The position numbers and the translations under genes are program-made. From positions 11,631 to 75,630 of the forward strand of contig CAZGUX010000131.1 in NCBI GenBank assembly GCA_964529305.1: a stretch of 64,000 nt of DNA, in the 5' to 3' direction. The DNA is from CAZGUX01 sp964529305. Lineage in GTDB: Bacteria; Acidobacteriota; Terriglobia; Bryobacterales; Bryobacteraceae. A model generated the notes under the pieces. It was given only the letters and a program-made list of their open reading frames with translations, did not search any database and was not told the DNA's origin. Position 1 is the stretch's first letter; each line of letters begins with the position of its first letter. Below, in pieces: positions 27,541 to 35,350 of this stretch.

Positions 27541-27786
27541 ATGTCGGCGAAGGGTCAGATCTCCATACCAAAGGTAATCCGGGAGCGGTTGAATCTCGAG
27601 CCTGGTACGGAGGTTGCCTTTGAAGTGCAAGGGGAACGCGTGGTAATGATGCGGCTGGTTTCCGAGAAGCCGGATTGGCGCACCATGCGCGGCATGTTGC
27701 GGGAGGCCGGAAATCTCCATGAGGACCTGGCGCGAGATCGAGCCGCCGAATTGGCCCGCGACGATGCCCGACTCCAAGATATTTGA
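27541..27786 (+). CDS. AbrB-family antitoxin (81 aa)
   Basis: AbrB DNA-binding motif at the N-terminus (MSAKGQISIPKVIRERLNLE, then GTEVAFEVQGERVVM). The C-terminal helix (LREAGNLHEDLARDRAAELA) is the likely toxin-binding tail. The ATG at 27541 is chosen because the motif begins there; upstream codons in frame add nothing. The PIN toxin gene begins inside its 3' end (27764), so the two are coupled. Confidence 0.82.
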   Translation: MSAKGQISIPKVIRERLNLEPGTEVAFEVQGERVVMMRLVSEKPDWRTMRGMLREAGNLHEDLARDRAAELARDDARLQDI

Positions 27787-28174
27787 TTCGTGGGCGCTTT
27801 TGGCTTGGTTGCTTGACCAGAAAGCCGCCGCCGATGTTGAAGCATTGCTCGTCAAGGCCGAGCAAGAAGAAGACTTCCAGCTTCTGATGAGTTGGGTAAA
27901 TGTGGGTGAAGTGTACTACATGGCTGCCCGGAAGATGGGCTTGGCGAAAGCTGAGGAGTTCCTGAAGAGGCTGCCGTCTTTGCCCATTCGGCTTGTGCTG
28001 CCAGGAGAGACAGACATCGTCTCGGCGGCCAAATTGATGGCGGGGCGGCGGATTTCCTACGCTGACGGGTTCGCCGTGGCGTTGGCGCAACGAGAGGGAG
28101 CGAGCCTGGTGACCGGCGACCCCGAGTTACGGGGAATGGCCGATGTTGTGGGGGTGGAATGGATCGGCGACTAA
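27764..28174 (+). CDS. PIN-domain toxin (136 aa)
   Basis: The PIN fold is shown by KIFDSWALLAWLLDQKAAAD (first Asp), MSWVNVGEVYYMAARKMG (Glu), ISYADGFAVALAQREGA (Asp) and LVTGDPELRG (Asp). All catalytic acids are present. The start overlaps the AbrB antitoxin gene by 23 bases, so toxin and antitoxin are made together. It is probably a ribonuclease held inactive by its partner. Confidence 0.88.
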   Translation: MPDSKIFDSWALLAWLLDQKAAADVEALLVKAEQEEDFQLLMSWVNVGEVYYMAARKMGLAKAEEFLKRLPSLPIRLVLPGETDIVSAAKLMAGRRISYADGFAVALAQREGASLVTGDPELRGMADVVGVEWIGD

Positions 28175-28187
28175 TTCGAGCGCGCGA

Positions 28188-29132
28188 TTAGAACGCAATG
28201 CGCTCAACTTCATCGAGCGCCACGGTATCCGGACGGCGGTCGTAGAGCGAGGTGGTGCGGGGCGATTCGTGGCCGGCCATCTGTTGGGCGATCTCCAGCC
28301 GGCCGCCGTTCTTCAGGTAGGTCGTGATTCCGGTGGCGCGGAAACTGTGATTGGTGATGCGGGTCCGGATGCCGGCGGCGGCCGCGCGGCGGCGGACCAT
28401 GTCGAGCGCGTTCGACTGTGCCAGCGGCGTGCGCGTCAGATGACCCTGGCGAACGCTTGGAAATAGCGGCGCCGCGGGTTCCAGAGCGGCCGCCGCGAGG
28501 TATTCGTCCAAGTAACGCTCGAGGTTGTGATGGCAGGGCATTTCGGTGACCTTGCCGCCCTTCTCCCGAAGCCGGATCCAGCCGCGCCGGCCCTGGACAT
28601 AGTAGTCTTCGACCCGCATGGTCAACGCGGCGCCGACCCGCGCAAAGCTGTAGCCCATCAACCCAATCAGGGCGCGGTCGCGCAGGCCGGGTACGGAGGT
28701 CGTATCAATGCTTTCCAGCAGATCCCGCATCTCGTCCGGAGTGAGGACTGGCGTCTTGCCGCGCTTGACCTGGTGTTTGGGCCCTCGGACAGCGGTCGCG
28801 GGGTTATGCGCGAGCACCTGGCCGACTACCAGCCAGTCAAACAGCATACGCAGGGCGGCCAGGTGCTGCTTGACGGTGGGCCGAGATCGCTGCAGAAGGA
28901 GCGTCTCGACATAGGCCGCAACATGCACAGGTTGGATTTGCGCGAGAGCGAGGCCGTGGACTTCGCACCAGGCGGAGAACGCGTGCGCGACCCGGAGGTA
29001 GGCCCGCCGAGTATTGGGGTTCCGGATATTGGCGGTGAAAAACTCCCAGAAGCGGCGCGACGCCGAGGGGGAGGCGACAAAAACGGCCGGGACTTCAGGT
29101 TCGTGAACGACGGCTACCGCGGCGGCGGTCAT
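28188..29132 (-). CDS. Tyrosine recombinase / integrase (314 aa)
   Basis: XerC/D-like site-specific recombinase. The N-terminal SAM-like core-binding domain (NPNTRRAYLRVAHAFSAW) is followed by a catalytic domain with Arg155 (SFARVGAAL), Lys184 (KGGK), His252 and Arg255 (NHSFRATG), His278 (AGHES) and Tyr287 (SLYDRR). All active-site residues are present. The ATG at 29132 has AGGAG 8 bases upstream, so it is preferred to a longer start at 29240. Its place among TA modules and an R-M system suggests that it moved, or moves, part of this island. Attachment sites were not found. Confidence 0.9.
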   Translation of the reverse strand: MTAAAVAVVHEPEVPAVFVASPSASRRFWEFFTANIRNPNTRRAYLRVAHAFSAWCEVHGLALAQIQPVHVAAYVETLLLQRSRPTVKQHLAALRMLFDWLVVGQVLAHNPATAVRGPKHQVKRGKTPVLTPDEMRDLLESIDTTSVPGLRDRALIGLMGYSFARVGAALTMRVEDYYVQGRRGWIRLREKGGKVTEMPCHHNLERYLDEYLAAAALEPAAPLFPSVRQGHLTRTPLAQSNALDMVRRRAAAAGIRTRITNHSFRATGITTYLKNGGRLEIAQQMAGHESPRTTSLYDRRPDTVALDEVERIAF

Positions 29133-29233
29133 GCGTGCGTGCTCCTGCCGAGTCCAACATCCCAAGGCCCATCCATGCCTCCAAAGTGAATAGAGAAACC
29201 ACTGAGAAGGGTATGTGCCATAAATTGAATGGT

Positions 29234-29494
29234 ATGACACTGAGGATGGACAAGGCGGGCCGTGTCGTCCTCCTGAAAGCCCTGCGGGATCGCCTTGGCT
29301 TGCGCGAAGGCAGCGACCTCGAAGTGGAGGAAACCGCCGAGGGGATCGTGCTCAAGCCTCTCGAGGACCGTCCTGGCATGATCAAAAGAGAAGGACTGTG
29401 GGTGTACACCGGAAGGGTGCCGCCCGGGTTCGACGCGGTGCAGGCGATCCGCGACGAACGCGAAGAGCGGATCCGGAAAACGTCGGGTCTGTGA
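29234..29494 (+). CDS. AbrB-family antitoxin (86 aa)
   Basis: MTLRMDKAGRVVLLKALRDR and LGLREGSDLEVEETAEGIVL form a typical AbrB swapped hairpin, with a C-terminal toxin-binding tail (AVQAIRDEREERIRKTSG). The ATG at 29234 is chosen at the domain start; in-frame ATGs lie upstream at 29213 and 29135. It is divergent from the recombinase. Its PIN partner begins at the stop (GTGA) but is damaged. Confidence 0.78.
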   Translation: MTLRMDKAGRVVLLKALRDRLGLREGSDLEVEETAEGIVLKPLEDRPGMIKREGLWVYTGRVPPGFDAVQAIRDEREERIRKTSGL

Positions 29495-29743
29495 GAAGCA
29501 ACTTCGACACCAATGTCCTGGTCGCCGCTTGCGTGGAGGACCACCCCCACTACCCGCCAGCCTTCGATCTGGTCAAGCGGGTCAAAAGCGGGGAGATGGA
29601 GGCGTGCATCGCCACCCGCGGTCTGGCCGAGTTTTATTCGATCCTGACTCGCGCGCCCTTTCGCCCCCGAGTTCATCCTGCCGAAGCAGGCCTGCCTGAT
29701 CGGTGGAGCGGTCTTCGACGGTCTGCACCTTTGTGTGGTCTGA
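29491..29743 (+). pseudogene. PIN-domain toxin, internally deleted
   Basis: A GTG at 29491, overlapping the antitoxin stop, starts NFDTNVLVAACVEDHPHYPP and continues to GLAEFYSILTRAP, the first half of a PIN toxin. The frame is then lost. Another frame reads GGAVFDGLHLCVV and stops at 29743, which matches the later PIN catalytic segment but cuts off early. About a third of the protein is missing, so the toxin is very probably dead. Confidence 0.65.
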
Positions 29744-29932
29744 TGGGGCCTCACAATGACGTTGTTCTAACGACGAGGGGCTGAATCCAGCAGGAGCGGC
29801 ATGTTTGCTCCGAGCTTTGTTTCGGAAGGAAGCCGCGTTTCTCTCCCTCGATATTGGTGTGCGGGATGTCAAAAGAACTGGACCCCAACGCTGGCGAACG
29901 TATCGAGCAATCCTGATGACTTCGCTATCCCT

Positions 29933-29949
29933 GCCCGCAAATTGCGGGC
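29933..29949 (-). terminator. Small palindrome downstream of the R-M operon
   Basis: GCCCGCAA, A, TTGCGGGC. It is 55 bases past the restriction gene stop and could end that transcript. No T-run follows, so the call is weak. The rest of 29744-30003 shows no gene. Confidence 0.3.
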
Positions 29950-30003
29950 TTGCGGCGCTGATTCCAAAACGTACCCGTTGTGAAGCACGGGGAGCATGTT
30001 GCT

Positions 30004-30837
30004 TCAAAGCTTGCATTCGGCCTTTAGTTGGCGAAGATCGGCCTCGAACTGATCAGCCATGGCGAAGGTGTAGATGCGGGTAATCCCGCCGCTGTTCTGG
30101 AACTCAACGATCTTTCGGAGGTCGCTCTTGCGCTGCTTCCAGGTCAGTCCGTCCGTGAAAAACAGCAGCGCGGTATCCGGACGCTTGGCTCTCATAATTT
30201 GCTCAACATCTCCGATGATGTCAGTCATCTTCGAGCCGGTCGCGCCGTAGCCCTTTGACTCGATCACGATGCGCGGCGTGCTGTTCGTGGGGATGGCGAA
30301 ATCGCACTTCGCTTTCTCCTTCGGGCCGGTGAAGGTGCAACGCATACTGAAGTGGGAGCCGAACACTTTCCTGACGATCGCTTCCGCGAAATCCTCGACG
30401 CCGCGGCCGCGCTTCTGGCCTGAGATCGCGCTGCCGCGCCCGCTGCGTAATCTCTCGACCAGCACATCGCTCCAGTGGGCCTTGCGGTTCGCCTCTTCCG
30501 CCATGGCTTCCAACAAGCTGGTGCTGAGCAAGTCTTCAATGAAAGCATCATTGTTGGCGCGGTAGCTCTTGACGCCGATTCCTTTATCATCGCGGATGGT
30601 GCGAAGCGTAGCGACGAACTGGTCTTTCGATAGACCCATGAACAGCCTGAAAATCAGAATCGCATCCTCAAAGTTCTCATCTAAGAGCGCTTTCACGTCG
30701 GCGGTCGTGTACGCCTTCTTGACGGGGATGCGTTTCAGTCGGTCGATAACGCGCCTCGCCGTTTCGTCCTTCCACTCGACGGTGAGCGGTTGAAGGCTTT
30801 CTACGATGTCCTCGAGTTTCTGTGCGATGACTTCCAT
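30004..30837 (-). CDS. Type II restriction endonuclease (277 aa)
   Basis: Found directly after an adenine methyltransferase gene with no gap (its ATG abuts the methylase stop). The C-terminal half has a PD-(D/E)xK core: KCDFAIPTNSTPRIVIESKG, with Asp, then Glu-x-Lys, and a following strand (DTALLFFTDGLTWKQRK). The N-terminal 150 residues are helical and may contact DNA. It should cut DNA that its partner has not methylated. The recognition sequence cannot be read from the sequence. Confidence 0.85.
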   Translation of the reverse strand: MEVIAQKLEDIVESLQPLTVEWKDETARRVIDRLKRIPVKKAYTTADVKALLDENFEDAILIFRLFMGLSKDQFVATLRTIRDDKGIGVKSYRANNDAFIEDLLSTSLLEAMAEEANRKAHWSDVLVERLRSGRGSAISGQKRGRGVEDFAEAIVRKVFGSHFSMRCTFTGPKEKAKCDFAIPTNSTPRIVIESKGYGATGSKMTDIIGDVEQIMRAKRPDTALLFFTDGLTWKQRKSDLRKIVEFQNSGGITRIYTFAMADQFEADLRQLKAECKL

Positions 30838-32100
30838 TCACCGGCCCACGATGAGGTATTCATGAACTTCGGCGCGTTCCACGCTGTTATGCGTTCCGAA
30901 GTGGTAACGGTGCGGCTTCTCGAATGCGTTCACGTTCCGCTTGTAGCGGCGTAAGAGGCTTTCAAGCCCATCGCGGTCGGGGAAACCGTTCGAGCTGTAC
31001 GAAAGAACGATGATGCTGTCCCGGTAAAGCTGAAAGAGCCGGTCGAACGCCTCAATGGCAGTCTTGCGGTAGCTGAACGGGGTGTAGGGCTTCTCGATTT
31101 TCTTGACCCGCGTGTCCTCCATGATGCGCTGGCCCTTCCAATAGCATGAAAGTCCTTCGAGGAAGTGATAGCGCTTGATGTAGCAGTTGTCGTCAGAGCG
31201 CGGCACGTAAGGCGGGTCCAAATAAACCAGATCAACGCCCTTGGGCTTCAAGCTGAACACGTCAGCCCGCTTTACGGTGTGACGGCGTCCGTTGTCGAAC
31301 ACGATGCGGTTGAAGGCTTCAACCTGTTCGATGAAATGCTCCTCGATGGAGAGCCGCAGATCGCGCCTCCCGTCATCGTAGCGAGAGAGATCTCCGGAAA
31401 CTGTAAAGACGCCGCGGGGCTGCTTCTTAAGGCACGAGCGAATGAGCGCAGCTCTGGCGAGAGCTCGTTGCGCTGGCCGCTCCAAGGTTTCGAGGTTGCC
31501 GGAAACCCGGTCCAGAAAACGCAGATCTTCGAGCGCGTAAAAAATTCCTTCGAAGGTCCGCTCGATGAAATGGGGGCCGTTGTTGCGGGGGAAGAGAAGC
31601 TTCTTCACGGCTGAGCCGTCAAGCTTGTGCGCGTTATTGGCGATAGCAGCGGACGCCAACACGGCGGGGAAGTTCAGAAAATCGGATGCGATGACGCGCT
31701 TGCCCATGGCCTTGAGCAGATAGGCCACGCAGCCGCTTCCAACGAACGGGTCCGCCGCCGTCTCAAAGGGCAAAGTCCGCAGAACGCCATGGATCCATGG
31801 AAGCAAGCGGCGCTTGGATCCCATGTAGCGAAGCTCGGGATAATCGGCGGCGCGATCAGGCAGCGGAACATTGGCGAAGTTCTCCCGGCTGTAAGCAAGC
31901 TTGATCGGAGGTGCTGCGGATGGAACAGCCGTTGCCGGGCTACACATCGTCGGGCTTATCCTTAAAGGTTCATTATCAATCTCCTTGTCGTTGTAACACA
32001 ACGAGGGGTTTTTGTTTAGATCCTCTCCAGGATTAAGGTTCCCCTCTCCCGCCTCGAAAAGAAGGCCCTGAAAGACTGGTTGACGCGGGGCATTCCTCAT
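30838..32100 (-). CDS. D12-class DNA adenine N6-methyltransferase (420 aa)
   Basis: Dam/DpnM-type methylase: RYMGSKRRLLPWIHGVL at about 90-107, motif I ADPFVGSGCVAYLL and motif IV YLDPPYVPRSD, with later conserved FSYRKTAIEAFDRLF and VLSYSSNGFP. It protects host DNA from the endonuclease encoded next. The first 70 residues are low-complexity and may be a leader or mis-extended start, although the ATG at 32100 is in frame. Both genes read leftward as one operon. Confidence 0.92.
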   Translation of the reverse strand: MRNAPRQPVFQGLLFEAGEGNLNPGEDLNKNPSLCYNDKEIDNEPLRISPTMCSPATAVPSAAPPIKLAYSRENFANVPLPDRAADYPELRYMGSKRRLLPWIHGVLRTLPFETAADPFVGSGCVAYLLKAMGKRVIASDFLNFPAVLASAAIANNAHKLDGSAVKKLLFPRNNGPHFIERTFEGIFYALEDLRFLDRVSGNLETLERPAQRALARAALIRSCLKKQPRGVFTVSGDLSRYDDGRRDLRLSIEEHFIEQVEAFNRIVFDNGRRHTVKRADVFSLKPKGVDLVYLDPPYVPRSDDNCYIKRYHFLEGLSCYWKGQRIMEDTRVKKIEKPYTPFSYRKTAIEAFDRLFQLYRDSIIVLSYSSNGFPDRDGLESLLRRYKRNVNAFEKPHRYHFGTHNSVERAEVHEYLIVGR

Positions 32101-32395
32101 GGAGAAGCATATCGGTCAAATCGCTTGCGCTTACGGGTTCCGGCCGTGCTCTGCTCTGAGGCCTTAACCTCCTTCTCGGTAGAGGGTCTGTGCAGTGCTG
32201 GAAGGTTCGCGTTGCGCGTTTGATCGCCGAACAACGCCGGGCTTTGTCTCGTCACCACTCACCCAGCCGCCAAAAGTTGGAAGCCTTAAGAGTTCGCAGC
32301 GGCGCTTGGCGCAAGCGACCCTTTGTGGAACACGCTGATTCCCAGCCTCGAGGTCCCGGTTTCATGGCAATCCGATAGCTATCGCCGCCGATAAA

Positions 32396-32415
32396 GTGAT
32401 AACGTCCTTTATCAC
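32396..32415. promoter_or_regulatory. Inverted repeat upstream of the R-M operon
   Basis: GTGATAA, CGTCCT, TTATCAC: a perfect 7-bp arm palindrome nearly 300 bases before the methylase start. It could be an operator for the R-M operon. The rest of 32101-32634 (534 bases) holds no gene that I can support. Confidence 0.35.
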
Positions 32416-32634
32416 ATGTTAGTCTTCGGGCGTTTGTTGTCGCATTATACCCATGTGGGCACTAACGTAATCTACTGGAGCTCGTAGATTTCACATCACA
32501 AACGTCCCGTGGCTTCCACGACTTACGCTGTGAACGGAGAGTCCTCTTGCCCGCTGATGCTCCACTCTTCGTTACGGGGACTGAGCCCATCCGATGTGAA
32601 ATACACCGGAGTGTTTCCACTCGGCGGCATTCGC

Positions 32635-33420
32635 CTATTGAGCACTTCCCCGCCCCGGCAGGTCGCGATCGAGAGACTGCGCAACGTCCTCGGCCGGGAC
32701 AAAGGCGACCGAGCGGTTTTTCACCACCCATTCCATTCCGGCGGACCGCCTCCGGGCCAGGATCTGTTCCGCGGGATACAGCCGGTAGGTCCGAGCGGAC
32801 TGTTCGCGGACATCCTCCAAGGCGACCAAATCCAGGACCAGCTTGTCACGTAACTTATGCAGATTATTCCGGACATTGGTGCGATGCAGTCGCACATACC
32901 GGCTCAATTCATCCATCGAGATGGCAATCAGCCAGGTTCCGTCCGATTCACGGCGTCCCCAGCGAGGGTCCGCCGCCAGGCGATACAGAATTTCGAGAAG
33001 CAGTTGTTCGCCGGGGGTGTGCGCGTCCTCGACCGTCACGCAGCGGTGATAGCGGCGCTTGCCGACACCGGGGACTTCTGTCGTCGGGGTCTCGCGAAAG
33101 AGGGGATCCAGGAGCAGTTTCCCGGAGGTTGAGCTAGCATGGGGATCGAGAGCGAGGGCGGTGCCGGCTGGACCTGCCTGGGTCGGCGGCAGTGAAGCAG
33201 CATCGAGCGAATCACCGCTTGGCGGAACATTGGGGAGTGTCTGACCCATCGGTGATTCACTCGGGTGTGAATCACTTGGCGGTGGGTCACTCGATAGCGT
33301 CGTCGCCGACGGCTTCAGATACGACAGCATCCCCGCCATATTGGGCGCTCGCTCCATCTCTTCCCAATCCAATTTGTCGTCTCGAGTCTTACGCTTGCCC
33401 GGCTTGGTTTCTTCCGTCAT
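32635..33420 (-). CDS. Winged-helix-type DNA-binding protein paired with ParA (261 aa)
   Basis: Family not recognised by name. Residues about 25-110 are Ser/Pro-rich and built of a five-residue period (SDPPP, SDSHP, SESPM). Residues about 120-230 (CVTVEDAHTPGEQLLLEILY; MDELSRYVRLHRTNVRNNLH, then KLRDKL) look like a winged-helix domain of replication-initiator or partition-adaptor type. The gene overlaps the end of parA by 32 bases, so it occupies the place of a ParB-like partner. The DNA encoding its repetitive region is itself a 15-bp-phased palindrome array (33192-33296). A role as iteron- or centromere-binding protein is inference. Confidence 0.65.
   Translation of the reverse strand: MTEETKPGKRKTRDDKLDWEEMERAPNMAGMLSYLKPSATTLSSDPPPSDSHPSESPMGQTLPNVPPSGDSLDAASLPPTQAGPAGTALALDPHASSTSGKLLLDPLFRETPTTEVPGVGKRRYHRCVTVEDAHTPGEQLLLEILYRLAADPRWGRRESDGTWLIAISMDELSRYVRLHRTNVRNNLHKLRDKLVLDLVALEDVREQSARTYRLYPAEQILARRRSAGMEWVVKNRSVAFVPAEDVAQSLDRDLPGRGSAQ
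33192..33296. repeat. 15-bp-phased array of GTG-N3-CAC palindromes
   Basis: Seven units start exactly 15 bases apart: GTGAAGCAG (33192), GCGAATCAC (33207), GCGGAACAT (33222), GTGTCTGAC (33237), GTGATTCAC (33252), GTGAATCAC (33267) and GTGGGTCAC (33282). The last three are perfect at the conserved six positions and share CACT at their ends. The array lies inside the 261-aa gene and encodes its five-residue repeats. The spacing and the copies upstream of the operon resemble plasmid iterons or partition sites. Confidence 0.7.
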
Positions 33421-34186
33421 GGTTCCCTTCTTCGGCCATGGCCACGAGTTTGTCCGCTACTAAATTGTAGTCCTCCAGCGCCCGGCATTTCGGATCGTAG
33501 TCGGCCAGAAACTGGCGGGTGCGCGAGGCCTTGAACACGGTCTGGTCCGTCCGGATGGCCGGTAAGAGAGGGACACCGCGCTTCTCGGAGATGTCTTCCA
33601 GGGTGTTGATCACCGTATCGGTCATCGCCAGGCGCCGGTCCACTTTGATCGGCACGATGCCGATGGTGTGGATGTTCAACCCGCGGCCGAGCATCCGGTT
33701 GGCCATGTCGGCCGCATTGATGCTGGCCGTGGCGCCCTGAACACTCAGCACGTCCATGTCGACCGGAATCAATACCTTCTGCGCGTACACCATGGCGCAC
33801 GTTTGGAGCAGCGTGATGGACGGAGCGACGTCGATCAGGACCACGTCGTAATGGCGGGTCGGTTCCTCGAGCAGGTGCTCGAAGACAAACTCGCGGAAGG
33901 TCTGGCCATGGAGCGCGGCTTCGGCTTCCACCGTATGTCGGCTACTACAGATGACGTCGATCCGCTCGTGCGCCGGTGTCACGCACTCTTTGAACGACAA
34001 CTTGGGCACGAGAAAGTCGTAGAGGACATACTTCGGCTTCAGTCCGAGGACGGCGGAGATGGAGCCCTGCGAATCGGTGTCAATCAGCAGGACTTTCCGG
34101 CCTCTGTCGGCGAAGCAGCGCGCCAGGGTAATGGCGGTCGTGGTCTTTCCCACGCCGCCGCGCTGGTTGGATATCACCAGGCGCAT
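33389..34186 (-). CDS. parA: ParA/Soj-type partition ATPase (265 aa)
   Basis: Deviant Walker A NQRGGVGKTTTAITLARC at the N-terminus, DTDSQGS (A'), and YDVVLIDVAPSITLL (Walker B). VPIKVDRRLAMTDTVINTLE is typical of the C-terminal part. ParA ATPases position plasmids, chromosome origins or other cargo. The ATG at 34186 has a strong AAGGAGGT site and is preferred over longer in-frame starts. No parB is present; the next gene is the 261-aa winged-helix protein and the gene before is a small HTH protein. Confidence 0.92.
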   Translation of the reverse strand: MRLVISNQRGGVGKTTTAITLARCFADRGRKVLLIDTDSQGSISAVLGLKPKYVLYDFLVPKLSFKECVTPAHERIDVICSSRHTVEAEAALHGQTFREFVFEHLLEEPTRHYDVVLIDVAPSITLLQTCAMVYAQKVLIPVDMDVLSVQGATASINAADMANRMLGRGLNIHTIGIVPIKVDRRLAMTDTVINTLEDISEKRGVPLLPAIRTDQTVFKASRTRQFLADYDPKCRALEDYNLVADKLVAMAEEGNHDGRNQAGQA

Positions 34187-34391
34187 CGAGCGACCTCCTT
34201 TGCAGACGATGCCGCAGATCTTCGACCTCGGCCAGCGTCCAGCCGCGGCGGTTCTTAGCCAACTGAGCGGTGGGCGGATCAATCCAGCCGGACTGCAGCC
34301 AGCGCAAAATGGTTCGCTTGTGGACGGCTAGCAAACGAGCCACAGCGGAGTCGGAAAGCAGATCCGTCACGGAACGAGGAGCCGACGGCAC
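34080..34391 (-). CDS. Small HTH (excisionase/MerR-like) protein (about 103 aa)
   Basis: Residues about 8-65 (SDSAVARLLAVHKRTILRWL, QSGWIDPP, RGWTLAEVEDLRHRL) form an excisionase-type helix-turn-helix with wing. The last 35 residues overlap parA by 107 bases in another frame and are Arg-rich, so the functional part is the N-terminus. The start is a GTG at 34391 (alternative GTG at 34370). It is probably the regulator of the parA operon. An 8-bp inverted repeat lies across its start. Confidence 0.65.
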   Translation of the reverse strand: MPSAPRSVTDLLSDSAVARLLAVHKRTILRWLQSGWIDPPTAQLAKNRRGWTLAEVEDLRHRLQRRSLDAPGDIQPARRRGKDHDRHYPGALLRRQRPESPAD

Positions 34392-34440
34392 TGACAGTCA
34401 GAATAACGACATAAGAGGCCTTAGTCAATCTATGTCAGTG
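34389..34440. promoter_or_regulatory. Inverted repeat at the head of the parA operon
   Basis: CACTGACA (34389-34396) and TGTCAGTG (34433-34440) are perfect 8-bp inverted copies 36 bases apart, across the start of the HTH gene. They are a good candidate operator for that regulator. Confidence 0.45.
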
Positions 34441-34486
34441 ATCTAATAGCCGACCACTAAACTGTGACACAAATGTGCGTTCTAAT

Positions 34487-34552
34487 CGGTTTCACCCAGG
34501 TGTGTTTCACTATCCACTCGCTCGTTTGGTCCTTCACGCCGTGGTGTTTCAC
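34487..34552. repeat. GTG-N3-CAC sites upstream of the parA operon
   Basis: Perfect GTGTTTCAC at 34502 and 34544. Each has a degenerate copy exactly 15 bases before it (CGGTTTCAC at 34487, GTCCTTCAC at 34529). Unit and phase match the array inside the 261-aa gene. They lie in the 219-base gap between the divergent parA operon and the VapB gene. Confidence 0.6.
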
Positions 34553-34610
34553 TTCGTGGCAGCTGGTAAACTTGACATTAACGCTGGCGCGATGACATCA
34601 TAGCATCGCG

Positions 34611-34871
34611 ATGCGTACAACGATAAACCTTGATGAGGACGTGCTCTCGCTCGCAAAAACCCTAGCCGAGGCTCGAGGCGTATCGATCGGAAAGGCGCTG
34701 TCTGACTTGGCTCGCAAGGGAGCCAGGTCACAAGAAGTTCTCCAGGAACGGAACGGCTTCCCGCTGTTTTCCGTGGACGATGGAGCGAATGCCTTCGGGC
34801 TTGAAGAGGTGGAGGCGGCACTGGCCGAGGAAGACCTTGGAATGGCTCGTTTCATCGTCAGGGAATCGTAA
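34611..34871 (+). CDS. vapB: Ribbon-helix-helix antitoxin, VapB-like (86 aa)
   Basis: MRTTINLDEDVLSLAKTLAE and RGVSIGKALSDLARKGA give the strand-helix-helix of a ribbon-helix-helix DNA-binding protein. The acidic tail (GLEEVEAALAEEDLG) is the likely toxin-binding part. The PIN toxin starts one base after the stop. The module is divergent from the ParA operon and marks the right end of the accessory island. Confidence 0.88.
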   Translation: MRTTINLDEDVLSLAKTLAEARGVSIGKALSDLARKGARSQEVLQERNGFPLFSVDDGANAFGLEEVEAALAEEDLGMARFIVRES

Positions 34872-34872
34872 G

Positions 34873-35313
34873 TTGACTGCGCTTCTGGACGCGAACGTAT
34901 TGCTGGCGCTGGCTTGGCGTAATCACGTGCATCATGAGGCGGCCCACCGGTGGTTCGCGCGTCATAAAGATGGTGGATGGGCCACCTGCGTAGTGACGGA
35001 ATCGGCCTTTGTGCGATTGTCAGCAAATCCGGCGGTAGTGGGACGAAACGTTTCCGTCGGTGAAGCCCAGCGTATTCTTGACGCCGGCGTTCGAGCCGGC
35101 CGCCACGAGTTTTGGGCCATGGAAACGGCTCTGGGGCGGATTCACCCCGCGATCCGCGAACGGTTAGCTGGACCCAAGCAGATCACGGACGCGGTCTTGC
35201 TGGACCTGGCGATCCGAAAATCCGGAAGATTCACCACCTTTGACAAGCGTGTGATGAGCCTGTTTCCTCCTGATTCTGCCGATCGCACGGTGATCGAACT
35301 CCTTCCGGTGTGA
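34873..35313 (+). CDS. vapC: VapC-type PIN toxin (146 aa)
   Basis: Starts at a TTG one base after the antitoxin stop. TALLDANVLLALAWRNHVHH carries the first Asp, VVTESAFVRLSANPAV the Glu, QITDAVLLDLAIRKSG an Asp and FTTFDKRVMSLFP the last acid. The motif set matches the family that pairs with short ribbon-helix-helix antitoxins. It appears intact. Upstream ATG starts would overlap the antitoxin without domain support. Confidence 0.88.
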   Translation: MTALLDANVLLALAWRNHVHHEAAHRWFARHKDGGWATCVVTESAFVRLSANPAVVGRNVSVGEAQRILDAGVRAGRHEFWAMETALGRIHPAIRERLAGPKQITDAVLLDLAIRKSGRFTTFDKRVMSLFPPDSADRTVIELLPV

Positions 35314-35350
35314 TGCGTACAGAAGGAAGAAGATGGCGCGCTTTTGGAGT

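Noticed and set aside
29744..30003. Small open frames in the gap before the restriction gene
   Set aside because: No family pattern, ribosome site or neighbour logic supports them.
30004..32100. A controller (C) protein gene for the R-M system
   Set aside because: No small HTH gene lies next to the methylase or endonuclease. The nearest HTH gene belongs to the ParA cassette.
32387..32394. Perfect GCCGATAA on the plus strand, considered as a sigma-28 promoter
   Set aside because: The matching -35 position has only about 2 of 8 consensus bases, and no plus-strand gene follows.
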